Source: Sinorhizobium alkalisoli (lineage in GTDB: Bacteria; Pseudomonadota; Alphaproteobacteria; Rhizobiales; Rhizobiaceae). From it: a stretch of 64,000 nt of DNA. Each line of letters begins with the position of its first letter. The first letter of the stretch is position 1. This document shows positions 15,730-24,512 of the stretch, piece after piece. The position numbers were made by a program, and so were the translations under genes. The notes under the pieces were generated by a model. The model had not been told where the DNA came from and made no database searches. It saw only the letters and a program-made list of their open reading frames with translations. Where the stretch lies: assembly GCF_008932245.1 (NCBI RefSeq), contig NZ_CP034910.1, positions 682,001 through 746,000 of the forward strand. Reading direction: 5' to 3'.

Positions 15730-18685
15730 GGAGCCTCTCGTTCTGAGGGTCGAAGAAGACCGGGTTGCACAGGCGCGCGGGCGTGGACTCGCCGCGAAGG
15801 CCGTTCCAGACCACCACCTCCTCGCCGTGCCGATTGGGGCCGCTTTTGACGAGTGCCAGACCGATGGTCGATCCGATATGCGGAGAGTAGGCGCTCGATG
15901 TCACATAGCCCTCGTCGTTCTCGAGCGTGGCCGCAACTCCCTTGGCGAGAATATGCGAACCACTGCGGAACGACTGTTTCGGATCGAGCGGCACGACGCC
16001 CACCAGTTGCGGCCGGTCGGGCGCAGCCAATCCCTCGCGCTGAAGCATCGCCTTGCCGATGAAATCCGGCTTGGTCGCCGAGACCATCTTGCCGAAGCCG
16101 AGATCGGCCGGCACGACCGTGCCGTTGATCTCGTTATGCGTCACATGGCCCTTTTCGATACGCAGCACGCTGAGCGCCTCGACCCCGTAGGGCATGATGC
16201 CGTGGTCCTTTCCTGCTTCCAGCAGCGCATCGGCTACGCTTTCGCCGAAGCCGGCTGGGACCGCGAGCTCGTAGGCGAGTTCGCCCGAGAAGGAAATCCG
16301 GAAGAGGCAACCGTGAAGCGCGCCGTCGAACAGCGAAACCTCCTTCGCTGCGAGGAAGGGGAAGGCCGCGTCGGAGATATCCTCATCGACGATCTTCTGC
16401 AGGATTGCGCGTGCCTTCGGTCCGGCAATCGCCATCTGCGCCCACTGGTCGGTGATGGAGGCGAGACGGACATCCAGTTCCGGCCAGAGTGCCTGCGCGC
16501 AGAATTCGAGGTGGTTCATGACGCCGGCCGCATAGGCGGTCGTCGTCGTCATGAAGAAGTGGTTTTCCGCGAGCCGGCTTGTCGTGCCGTCGTCATAGAT
16601 CATGCCGTCCTCGCGCAGCATCAGACCGTAGCGCGCCTTGCCGACGGGCAGCTTGAGGAAGGCGTTGCAATAGACGCGGTTCAGGAATTCGGCCGCGTCG
16701 CTGCCCGAGATCTCGATCTTGCCGAGCATCGAGACGTCACAGATGCCGGCGTTCTTCCGGACGTTCAGCACTTCCCGGTCGACGCTTTCCCGCCAACTTT
16801 GTTCGCCGCTCCGCGGAAACCACGAGGAGCGATACCAGAGACCGGTTTCGACGAAGACGGCACAATGCTTCTTTGCCCAGTCATGGAGCGGCGACTTGCG
16901 GACCGGCTGGAAATGATGGCCTGTATGCGCACCGGTCAATGCACCGAAGGAAACCGGCGTATAGAAAGGGCGGAACGTCGTTGTTCCGACCTCCGCGGGC
17001 GAGACGCCGCGTGCCTTGGCTATCAACCCGATCGCATTGACGTTCGAGAGCTTGCCCTGGTCGGTGGCCATGCCATTCGTGGTGTAGCGCTTGGCAAGCT
17101 CGACATGGCTGTAGCCTTCGCGGACGGCGAGGCCGATGTCCTTGAGATGTACGTCGTTCTGGAAATCGACAAAGGCTTTGCCCTTGATGCCGGGGATTGA
17201 CCACAATGGTCTTGGGGAATGCGTATCCTCGTCCCCCTCGACCTTTGGAAGGGCAAAAGGCGGGCACGACAAGCCGAGCTCTTTGATAATCGCTTGAGCC
17301 CGGACGGCACCCTCCCCGAGGCAGGCGGCGAGGTCCGTCGTCGCTGCGGCGCCGCCGGCGACCTCAAGGCCCTTCAGGTCAGCGGGGGCGAGGAAGGCGC
17401 CTTTTTCCGCCGACCAGACGGGCTTGGCCCCCCGATGGCAGGCGAGATGGATGATCGGGCTGAAGCCGCCCGCGACGGCGAGCGCATCGACCGCGATTGT
17501 TTCCGTTCGGCTGTCGCGGCGGACTTCGATCGCGGAGATCGCCTTGCGACCTCTGGTCGCGCAAACGACCGCCTCCTTGATTACGCGCGCCTTGCCGCGG
17601 TAGCCGACGCCTGCCGACGGTCGGCTGTCGATGATGGCAACCACGTCGACGCCGGCTACCTCGAGATCGCGCGCGAGGGCATAGCCGCCATCGTTGGTGG
17701 TGAAGATGGCGGTCGATTGACCGGGCGCGACGCCGTAGCGGTTGAGATAGGTGCGCATGGCGCTCGCCATCATCACGCCCGGACGGTCATTGCCGCCAAA
17801 GACGAGCGGGCGTTCTTCCGCGCCGGTCGCAAGCAGGGCATGCCTCGCGACGATGCGCCACAGCCGCTCGACGGGCAGATGGGGCGCGGGGTCGCGTACA
17901 TGCTTCTGCACCCGCTCGACCGTGCCGAAGACATTGCCGTCGTACCAACCAATGGCTGTCGTCCGCATCATCACCCGGACATTGGGCATAGACTGTAGTT
18001 CGGCACTTGTGTCGCGCGCAAAGTCGGCGGCCGCCTTGCCGTCGATCGTCGCCATCTCGAACAGGAGCGAACCGCCAGGCAACGAGCCCTCGTCGACGAG
18101 AATGACGCGTGCACCTGCGCGGCCGGCGGTGAGCGCCGCGGCAAGGCCCGTCGGACCGGCGCCGATGACGAGCAGGTCGCAGTGCGCCCAGCTCTTCTCG
18201 TAGCTGTCGGGATCGGCTTCGTAGCTTGCCTTGCCAAGACCGGCGGCCTTGCGGATGAAGGGTTCGTAAAACTTTTCCCAGAAGGCTGCCGGCCACATGA
18301 AGGTCTTGTAGTAGAAACCGGCGCCAAGGAAGGGCGACAGCAGGCCGTTCAGCGCACCGACGTCGAAATCAAGCGACGGCCAGCGGTTCTGGCTCTGCGC
18401 TTCGAGGCCCGCGTAGAGCTCCTGCATGGTGGCGCGTGTATTGGGTTCCGTGCGGCCGCCGCGACCGACGGTGACCAGCGCATTCGGTTCGGCGGCCCCC
18501 GCCGTCAGGATTCCACGCGGGCGGTGGTATTTGAAGCTGCGGCCAACCAGCATCTGACCATTCGCGAGCAGTGCGGAGGCAAGCGTGTCTCCGGCAAATC
18601 CCTGCATCGGCTTGCCGTCGAAGCTGAAGGAAAGCGGCGCCTTGCGATCGACAAGACCGCCCTTGGACAAGCGATAGGAACTCAT
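15722..18685 (-). CDS. mgdC: N-methylglutamate dehydrogenase alpha-type subunit (SoxA-like)
   Basis: The 987-residue protein has the SoxA layout. Residues 1-100 form a ferredoxin-like domain without cluster cysteines. From about 168 to 480 there is an FAD/NAD-binding domain (VIGAGPTGLAAALTAGRAG). Residues 600-985 form a GcvT-like folate-binding domain (ISFSGELAYELAVP, ALSVLRIEKGHVTHNEINGT). The folate domain takes the methyl-derived C1 unit. The ATGA overlap with mgdB upstream and the 8-base overlap with mgdD downstream show a tight operon. Length is normal for the family. Confidence 0.9.
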   Translation of the reverse strand: MSSYRLSKGGLVDRKAPLSFSFDGKPMQGFAGDTLASALLANGQMLVGRSFKYHRPRGILTAGAAEPNALVTVGRGGRTEPNTRATMQELYAGLEAQSQNRWPSLDFDVGALNGLLSPFLGAGFYYKTFMWPAAFWEKFYEPFIRKAAGLGKASYEADPDSYEKSWAHCDLLVIGAGPTGLAAALTAGRAGARVILVDEGSLPGGSLLFEMATIDGKAAADFARDTSAELQSMPNVRVMMRTTAIGWYDGNVFGTVERVQKHVRDPAPHLPVERLWRIVARHALLATGAEERPLVFGGNDRPGVMMASAMRTYLNRYGVAPGQSTAIFTTNDGGYALARDLEVAGVDVVAIIDSRPSAGVGYRGKARVIKEAVVCATRGRKAISAIEVRRDSRTETIAVDALAVAGGFSPIIHLACHRGAKPVWSAEKGAFLAPADLKGLEVAGGAAATTDLAACLGEGAVRAQAIIKELGLSCPPFALPKVEGDEDTHSPRPLWSIPGIKGKAFVDFQNDVHLKDIGLAVREGYSHVELAKRYTTNGMATDQGKLSNVNAIGLIAKARGVSPAEVGTTTFRPFYTPVSFGALTGAHTGHHFQPVRKSPLHDWAKKHCAVFVETGLWYRSSWFPRSGEQSWRESVDREVLNVRKNAGICDVSMLGKIEISGSDAAEFLNRVYCNAFLKLPVGKARYGLMLREDGMIYDDGTTSRLAENHFFMTTTTAYAAGVMNHLEFCAQALWPELDVRLASITDQWAQMAIAGPKARAILQKIVDEDISDAAFPFLAAKEVSLFDGALHGCLFRISFSGELAYELAVPAGFGESVADALLEAGKDHGIMPYGVEALSVLRIEKGHVTHNEINGTVVPADLGFGKMVSATKPDFIGKAMLQREGLAAPDRPQLVGVVPLDPKQSFRSGSHILAKGVAATLENDEGYVTSSAYSPHIGSTIGLALVKSGPNRHGEEVVVWNGLRGESTPARLCNPVFFDPQNERLHV

Positions 18686-18960
18686 GTGCGCTCCTCCAAT
18701 CGAGAGCCGTCAGCCGCATCGCGGCACGCGGCGACCTCATGCGTCACGGTATCGCGAGTGAGAATGAGCCAGCGGCGGCAACCGGAGGTGTGGTGCCAGT
18801 ATTCTTCATAGGCGCCGCGCGGGTTGTCGCGCAGATAGACGTAGTCGAACCACTCGGAAGCATCCGCGCCAGCCGCTGGACGCTTCAGGGCTGCGCCCTT
18901 GATCGTGAATTCTTCTTTGGGTCTTCGCCCGCAGTTCGGGCAGGGCACGAGACTTGCCAT
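18682..18960 (-). CDS. mgdB: N-methylglutamate dehydrogenase delta-type subunit (SoxD-like)
   Basis: The 92-residue protein is the small zinc-binding subunit of the sarcosine-oxidase family. CPNC near residue 7 and the HHTSGCRRWL segment near 57 supply the usual three Cys and one His ligand. Its job in the heterotetramer is structural. It starts 24 bp after mgdA and overlaps mgdC by ATGA. Confidence 0.9.
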   Translation of the reverse strand: MASLVPCPNCGRRPKEEFTIKGAALKRPAAGADASEWFDYVYLRDNPRGAYEEYWHHTSGCRRWLILTRDTVTHEVAACRDAADGSRLEERT

Positions 18961-18984
18961 TTCGGATTTCCTTGGTCCGCAAAC

Positions 18985-20235
18985 TCAGTGAAGGTTGGGC
19001 TGGGCGCCTTGCCCCTTTTCGTCGATGAGATAGCCGCGCTCGAAACGGTCGAGACGAAAGGCTGCGGCAGTCTTTTGTGGCGTGCCGCGGGCGATGAGAT
19101 GCGCAAAGCAGAAGCCGGAGGCGGGGGTGGCCTTGAAACCGCCATAGCACCAGCCGGCGTTGAGATAGAGATTGTCGATCGGCGTCCGGTCGATGATCGG
19201 CGAGCCGTCCATCGACATATCCATGATGCCGCCCCAGGATCGCAGCACGCGCACTCGCGACAAGGACGGGATCATCGCCTTGCCGGCTTCCGCGACGTGT
19301 TCGACCGTCGCAAGGTTGCCGCGCTGTGCATAGGAATTGTAGCCGTCGAGATCGCCGCCGAAGACGAGGCCACCCTTGTCCGATTGCGAAACGTAGAAGT
19401 GTCCGGCGCCGAATGTGACCACGCCGTCGATAAAAGGCTTCAAGCCTTCCGACACGAAGGCCTGGAGCACATGGCTCTCGATCGGCAGCTTGAGTCCGGC
19501 CATCTCCGCCACCTGAGACGAATTGCCGGCCGCTGCCAGCGCCAACGTATTGCAGCCGATAAAGCCGCGGCTGGTTTCGACGCCTGCTACGCGGCCATTT
19601 TCGCGTCGTATCGCAGTCACTTCGCAATTCTGGATGATATCGACGCCGCGCGAGTCGGCGCCGCGGGCATAGCCCCAGGCGACGGCATCGTGACGAACCG
19701 TGCCGCCACGCCGTTGCAGGAGCCCGCCCTGGATCGGGAATCGGGCATTGTCGAAGTCGAGGAAAGGCAGCATCTTGCGGACGGCCGCCCTGTCGAGAAG
19801 TTCGGCGTCCACCCCATGCAGCCGCATTGCATTGCCGCGCCGCGTATAGGCGTCGCGCTGGGCATCGGAATGATAGAGGTTCAGGACGCCGCGCTGGGAG
19901 ACCATGGCGTTGAAGTTGAAATCCTGCTCCAGCCCCTCCCAGAGTTTCATGGAGAGCTCGTAGAACGGATTGTTGCCGGGAAGCAGATAGTTGGAGCGGA
20001 TGATGGTCGTGTTGCGGCCGACATTGCCCGAACCGATATAGTTCTTCTCCAGCACCGCGACATTGGCGATGCCGAATTCCTTTGCGAGGTAGTAGGCCGT
20101 CGCAAGGCCATGACCACCGCCGCCTACAATGATCACGTCGTAATTGGGCTTCGGGTCGGGCTGGCGCCAGGCCGGCGTCCAGTTCCGATTGCCGCGCAGG
20201 CCATTGAGAAGGATGGAAAGTGCAGAGTAGCGCAT
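18985..20235 (-). CDS. mgdA: N-methylglutamate dehydrogenase beta-type subunit (SoxB-like)
   Basis: The ATG at 20235 gives 416 residues, the standard SoxB length; an upstream frame extension to 20475 overlaps the divergent regulator and is not coding. The FAD motif VIIVGGGGHGLATAYYLA is near residue 33. RHDAVAWGYARGA near 172 contains the His that, as I recall, holds the covalent FMN in SoxB. This subunit carries out amine oxidation of N-methylglutamate. It is first in mgdABCD-folD and divergent from the GlxA-type regulator, 95 bp away. Confidence 0.9.
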   Translation of the reverse strand: MRYSALSILLNGLRGNRNWTPAWRQPDPKPNYDVIIVGGGGHGLATAYYLAKEFGIANVAVLEKNYIGSGNVGRNTTIIRSNYLLPGNNPFYELSMKLWEGLEQDFNFNAMVSQRGVLNLYHSDAQRDAYTRRGNAMRLHGVDAELLDRAAVRKMLPFLDFDNARFPIQGGLLQRRGGTVRHDAVAWGYARGADSRGVDIIQNCEVTAIRRENGRVAGVETSRGFIGCNTLALAAAGNSSQVAEMAGLKLPIESHVLQAFVSEGLKPFIDGVVTFGAGHFYVSQSDKGGLVFGGDLDGYNSYAQRGNLATVEHVAEAGKAMIPSLSRVRVLRSWGGIMDMSMDGSPIIDRTPIDNLYLNAGWCYGGFKATPASGFCFAHLIARGTPQKTAAAFRLDRFERGYLIDEKGQGAQPNLH

Positions 20236-20330
20236 GGGTGTCGCCCTATCAGAAGTCCTCGGAGGGCAAGCTAGCATCTGAATCGCCCGATGAGTTGCAA
20301 ATACGGGACGCTTTGATGTAAGAATCGGGC
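20236..20330. promoter_or_regulatory. Divergent promoter region, mgdABCD-folD / AraC regulator
   Basis: Only 95 bp separate the two start codons, so both promoters and the operator must lie here. No clear palindrome was found; AraC-type regulators usually bind direct repeats, which I could not define. Confidence 0.4.
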
Positions 20331-21329
20331 ATGGCATCTTCCGACAGCAAGAATATTCAGAGAATCGGCTTTCTGCTGGTTCGGAATTTCGCGCTGATGA
20401 GCTACGCATCGGCGACGGAGCCGTTGCGTGCGGCCAATCTTCTCGCCGGCCGAACCCTCTACCAGATCGTCCCACTCGCGCAGGAGGCCGGGACCGTCAC
20501 TTCATCCTCCGGCGTGCCGATCGGCTGTGCGGATCTGGAGAGCGAGGGAGAAACCTGCCATACGGTCTTCGTCTGCGCGGGCGGAGAGCCCGCCGACTGG
20601 GCGGACACGTCTGCGTCGCATACGACGCTCCGGCGGCTATCGCGCCTCGGAGTTCGCATCGGCGGCATATCGAGCGGAGCCTTCGTGCTCGCCGCTGCCG
20701 GGCTGCTCGACAATCGCGACTTCACAATTCATTGGGAGCACGCGCCTGCGCTGAAGGAAGCATTTCCCCATCTCACCCCCCGACACGCGCGCTTCGTGCT
20801 CGATGGCGGAATTGCCACCTGTGGCGGTGGGGTGGCGCCGCTCGACATGATGCATGCGATGATCGCCGAACGCCTGGGCGCCGATTTTGCCCGCCGGGTC
20901 AGCGACTGGTATCTGCACGCGGCCGTCGCCGAACCGGCAGCGCCGCAGCGTGGTTCGGTCGCAGAGCGGTTCGGAACCAATCATCCTGCCCTTTTGGCGG
21001 TTCTCGAGAAGATGGAAACGGCGATCGAACGACCACTCGACCGGACCTCCATGGCGCGGTTGGCCGGCGTCAGCCCGCGGCATCTCGATCGGCTTTTCAA
21101 GGAGTATCGCGGGGCGGGCTTTCTCGAGACATACCGCGAGATCCGGCTGCGCCACGCGCGCCGGCTTTTGCAGCAGAGTCCGCTCTCAATCCCGGAAATC
21201 GCCTATGCCACCGGTTTTTCCAGCCCCGCGCATTTTTCGAACGCGTTCAAGCGCTTGTTTTCGGAGACGCCGGGAAGCCTGCGCCGACGGCCCCGAAAAC
21301 AACCTCTGTCGGGCTCAATGAAAGCGTGA
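20331..21329 (+). CDS. GlxA-family transcriptional regulator (DJ-1/PfpI + AraC)
   Basis: The 332-residue protein has a class I glutamine-amidotransferase-like sensor domain at about 10-190 (GISSGAFVLAAAGLLDNR contains the nucleophile-elbow position, where Ser replaces the usual Cys) and two AraC helix-turn-helix motifs at about 225-320 (MARLAGVSPRHLDRLFKEY and IAYATGFSSPAHFSNAFKR). Relatives regulate carnitine, glycine-betaine and other methylated-amine genes. It sits between the divergent mgd and mgs operons, so it is the likely local activator of the N-methylglutamate pathway. Confidence 0.9.
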   Translation: MASSDSKNIQRIGFLLVRNFALMSYASATEPLRAANLLAGRTLYQIVPLAQEAGTVTSSSGVPIGCADLESEGETCHTVFVCAGGEPADWADTSASHTTLRRLSRLGVRIGGISSGAFVLAAAGLLDNRDFTIHWEHAPALKEAFPHLTPRHARFVLDGGIATCGGGVAPLDMMHAMIAERLGADFARRVSDWYLHAAVAEPAAPQRGSVAERFGTNHPALLAVLEKMETAIERPLDRTSMARLAGVSPRHLDRLFKEYRGAGFLETYREIRLRHARRLLQQSPLSIPEIAYATGFSSPAHFSNAFKRLFSETPGSLRRRPRKQPLSGSMKA

Positions 21330-21381
21330 GCCTCGAGCGCACGTCATTCGGACAAGCTCCATTGCGAGCATACGTCTTGCC

Positions 21382-21400
21382 TATCAAGAAAAAAATATTC
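21382..21400. promoter_or_regulatory. A-tract motif upstream of mgsA
   Basis: TATCAAGAAAAAAATATTC lies 66 bp before the mgsA start. It matches the tdm upstream motif at 1543-1558 apart from three added bases within the A-tract. It is a candidate common operator or UP-type element. Confidence 0.3.
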
Positions 21401-21465
21401 TCCACAGTTGATTGCCGCGCAACGAAGTGCTACCACTATTCATGTGCAAACGGAGGGACGACGCA

Positions 21466-22371
21466 ATGTGCGGCATAGTTGGTTTGTTTCTGAAAGACAG
21501 CAGGCTTGAGCCACAGCTCGGTCAGTTGCTTTCGGACATGCTGATTACCATGACGGACCGAGGCCCAGACTCGGCGGGGATAGCCATCTATGGCTCGGCC
21601 ACCGAGGGGAAGGCGAAGGTAACGATCCAGTCGGCGAAACCCAATATCGATTTCGCAGATCTCGAGCGGGACCTCGCTGAAGCGGGTTTGCCGGCACGCG
21701 TCGCTCGCAAGAGCACCCATGCGGTCATCGCGGTTGCAGCGGCCAGGCTCGCGGATGTTCGCTCCGTTCTCGCCGCCATTCGCCCGGATGTGCGCATCAT
21801 GGGGTCCGGCGACAGCGTCGAGATATACAAGGAGGTCGGCCTGCCAAAGGACGTCGTCGCCCGTTTCGACGTGCGCTCCATGAGCGGTACGCATGGCATC
21901 GGCCACACTCGCATGGCGACGGAATCGGCAGTCACGACGCTCGGGGCGCACCCGTTCTCCACGGGGTCGGACCAGTGCCTCGTACACAATGGCTCGCTGT
22001 CGAACCACAACAATTTGCGCCGCGATCTCACCCGCGAGGGCATGGCCTTCGAGACGCAGAACGACTCTGAAGTCGCCGCCGCTTACCTGACGGCGGAAAT
22101 GGCCAAGGGCAAAGACCTCGGCGAGGCGTTGACGAGCGCGCTCGACGATCTCGACGGCTTCTTCACTTTCGTCGTCGGCACCAAATCGGGCTTCGGCGTC
22201 GTTCGTGATCCGATCGCCTGCAAGCCGGCGGTGATGGCCGAAACGGATCAGTATGTCGCCTTCGGCTCCGAATACCGGGCACTCGTCAGCCTGCCGGGCA
22301 TTGAAGACGCACGCGTCTGGGAGCCGGAGCCCGCCACCGTCTACTTCTGGGATCATGAGAAGGCTGCATAA
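21466..22371 (+). CDS. mgsA: N-methylglutamate synthase glutaminase-type subunit
   Basis: The start at 21466 is fixed by the catalytic Cys2 (MCGIVGLF) of class II amidotransferases and by a CGGAGGG ribosome site; an upstream ATG at 21412 would bury the nucleophile. The product has 301 residues. GTHGIGHTRMATES and VHNGSLSNH are GltB/GlxB-type active-site segments. With MgsB and MgsC it corresponds to the separate domains of glutamate synthase and makes N-methylglutamate by moving methylamine from gamma-glutamylmethylamide or glutamine to 2-oxoglutarate. mgsB starts 2 bp after its stop. Confidence 0.9.
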   Translation: MCGIVGLFLKDSRLEPQLGQLLSDMLITMTDRGPDSAGIAIYGSATEGKAKVTIQSAKPNIDFADLERDLAEAGLPARVARKSTHAVIAVAAARLADVRSVLAAIRPDVRIMGSGDSVEIYKEVGLPKDVVARFDVRSMSGTHGIGHTRMATESAVTTLGAHPFSTGSDQCLVHNGSLSNHNNLRRDLTREGMAFETQNDSEVAAAYLTAEMAKGKDLGEALTSALDDLDGFFTFVVGTKSGFGVVRDPIACKPAVMAETDQYVAFGSEYRALVSLPGIEDARVWEPEPATVYFWDHEKAA

Positions 22372-22373
22372 CC

Positions 22374-23096
22374 ATGGACGCGAGTGTAGAACGAGAAAGT
22401 CTGGAAGCAATGCGCGTTTTCGATCTCGTCAAAACGCCTCTTCGCGAGTTGAACAGCGCGCTGCACGCGATCGCCCCGGGCAGGAATGACACGAACTTCG
22501 AAGTCATCAATCCGCGAGGCAGCCATGCCGTTGCCGTCGGCATCGACCAGCCGGTCACCGTTGATGTGCGCGGCAGCGTCGGCTATTACTGCGCCGGCAT
22601 GAATGACGGCGGAACCATTACGGTTCATGGCTCGGCCGGCCCAGGCGTGGCCCAAAACATGATGTCCGGCACGGTGATCATAGAAGGTGATGCGTCGCAA
22701 TATGCCGGCGCGACCGGACGCGGTGGCCTTCTCGTCATCAAGGGCAATGCGGCATCGCGCTGCGGGATCTCGATGAAGGGCATCGACATCGTCGTTCATG
22801 GTAGTATCGGCCATATGTCGGCCTTTATGGGCCAGTCCGGCCACCTCGTCGTGCTCGGCGATGCGGGCGATGCCCTGGGTGACAGTCTTTATGAAGCCAA
22901 ACTCTTCGTGCGCGGCACGGTCAAGAGCCTCGGCGCCGATTGCATCGAGAAGGAGATGCGTCCGGAGCACCTGCAAAAGCTCGCCGAGCTACTGGAAAAG
23001 GCCGACGTCCAGGGTATCCGGCCGGAGGAGTTCAAGCGCTATGGCTCGGCCCGCAAGCTCTACAATTTTAATATCGACAACGCCGACGCGTATTAA
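22374..23096 (+). CDS. mgsB: N-methylglutamate synthase GXGXG subunit
   Basis: The 240-residue protein is the stand-alone counterpart of the C-terminal beta-helix domain of glutamate synthase. Regular Gly-rich turns run from about residue 63 to 185 (VDVRGSVGYYCAG, VHGSAGPGVAQNMMSG, VHGSIGHMSAFMGQSG). It bridges the amidotransferase and synthase subunits. It lies between mgsA and mgsC with gaps of 2 and 15 bp. Confidence 0.9.
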   Translation: MDASVERESLEAMRVFDLVKTPLRELNSALHAIAPGRNDTNFEVINPRGSHAVAVGIDQPVTVDVRGSVGYYCAGMNDGGTITVHGSAGPGVAQNMMSGTVIIEGDASQYAGATGRGGLLVIKGNAASRCGISMKGIDIVVHGSIGHMSAFMGQSGHLVVLGDAGDALGDSLYEAKLFVRGTVKSLGADCIEKEMRPEHLQKLAELLEKADVQGIRPEEFKRYGSARKLYNFNIDNADAY

Positions 23097-23111
23097 AGGC
23101 AAGGGACGAGT

Positions 23112-24440
23112 ATGAGCTATCACAACCCCTATACCCCGCCGCGCAAATCCGCGACCTTCGACGACTATACGCTTGCGGAAATCCGCCGTGCGGCTGCCAC
23201 CGGTATCTATGATATTCGCGGCGCCGGCACCAAGCGCAAAGTTCCGCACTTCGACGACCTTCTCTTTCTCGGCGCGTCGATCTCGCGCTATCCGCTCGAA
23301 GGCTATCGCGAGAAATGCGATACCTCGGTCGTTCTCGGCACACGCTACGCCAAGAAGCCGATCCAACTGAAGATCCCGATCACCATCGCCGGCATGAGCT
23401 TCGGCGCGCTGTCTGGCCCTGCCAAGGAGGCGCTCGGCCGCGGCGCGACGATTTCCGGCACCTCGACCACCACCGGCGACGGCGGCATGACGGACGAGGA
23501 GCGCGGCCATTCTCAGACGCTGGTCTATCAGTACCTGCCCTCGCGCTACGGCATGAACCCGAAGGATTTGCGCCGCGCCGATGCCATCGAGGTTGTGGTT
23601 GGTCAAGGCGCCAAACCCGGCGGTGGTGGTATGCTGCTTGGCCAGAAGATTTCCGACCGCGTCGCCAACATGCGCAACCTGCCCAAGGGTATAGACCAGC
23701 GCTCGGCCTGCCGCCATCCCGATTGGACCGGGCCGGACGATCTCGAAATCAAGATCCTTGAAATACGCGAGATCACCGACTGGGAGAAGCCGATCTATGT
23801 GAAGGTCGGCGGAGCACGCCCCTATTACGACACGGCACTCGCGGTAAAGGCTGGAGCCGATGTCGTGGTGCTCGACGGCATGCAGGGCGGCACGGCTGCC
23901 ACCCAGGACGTGTTCATCGAGCATGTCGGCATGCCGATCCTCGCCTGCATCCGCCCGGCCGTGCAGGCGCTGCAGGATCTCGGCATGCACCGCAAGGTCC
24001 AGCTCGTCGTATCCGGCGGCATTCGCTCCGGCGCGGACGTCGCCAAGGCGCTGGCGCTCGGCGCCGATGCGGTTGCCATCGGCACGGCCGCTCTGGTCGC
24101 CATCGGCGACAACGATCCGCGGTGGGAAGAAGAATACCAGAAGCTCGGCACGACGGCCGGCGCCTATGACGACTGGCACGAAGGCAAGGATCCGGCTGGC
24201 ATTACCACGCAGGATCCCGAACTCGCCGCCCGCCTCGATCCGGTTGCCGCCGGCCGCCGTCTCGCCAACTATCTGAAGGTGATGACATTGGAGGCGCAGA
24301 CCATTGCGCGCGCTTGCGGCAAGAACCACCTGCATAACCTCGAGCCGGAAGACCTGTGCGCTCTGACGATGGAAGCCGCCGCCATGGCGCAGATCCCGCT
24401 CGCCGGCACGAACTGGTATCCCGGCAAAGGCGGCTTTTGA
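23112..24440 (+). CDS. mgsC: N-methylglutamate synthase FMN subunit (GltB synthase-domain family)
   Basis: The 442-residue protein matches the FMN-binding synthase domain of glutamate synthase. Seen are ITIAGMSFGALSG (residue ~93), DGGMTDEER (~125), KPGGGGMLLG (~171) and the phosphate-binding VVSGGIRSGADVAKALALGADAVAIG split over residues ~297-320. The typical 3Fe-4S cysteine cluster of GltB is not obvious. It catalyses the reductive step forming N-methylglutamate. It ends 72 bp before gmaS. Confidence 0.92.
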   Translation: MSYHNPYTPPRKSATFDDYTLAEIRRAAATGIYDIRGAGTKRKVPHFDDLLFLGASISRYPLEGYREKCDTSVVLGTRYAKKPIQLKIPITIAGMSFGALSGPAKEALGRGATISGTSTTTGDGGMTDEERGHSQTLVYQYLPSRYGMNPKDLRRADAIEVVVGQGAKPGGGGMLLGQKISDRVANMRNLPKGIDQRSACRHPDWTGPDDLEIKILEIREITDWEKPIYVKVGGARPYYDTALAVKAGADVVVLDGMQGGTAATQDVFIEHVGMPILACIRPAVQALQDLGMHRKVQLVVSGGIRSGADVAKALALGADAVAIGTAALVAIGDNDPRWEEEYQKLGTTAGAYDDWHEGKDPAGITTQDPELAARLDPVAAGRRLANYLKVMTLEAQTIARACGKNHLHNLEPEDLCALTMEAAAMAQIPLAGTNWYPGKGGF

Positions 24441-24512
24441 ATATGACAGGCCGCACTTGAGAGGTTGCGGTCTGCTTTGAAATTGAGTGTCTGAATCCAA
24501 AAGGGGAACAAC

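Noticed and set aside
16000..16700. Long plus-strand frame through the mgdC gene (15521-17200)
   Set aside because: It is fully antisense to a well-supported SoxA-like protein and has the biased composition of a shadow frame.
15722..20235. Calling the four-subunit enzyme sarcosine oxidase (soxBDAG)
   Set aside because: The families are homologous, but adjacency to mgsABC and gmaS and the co-transcribed folD favour N-methylglutamate dehydrogenase. Sarcosine activity cannot be ruled out from sequence.
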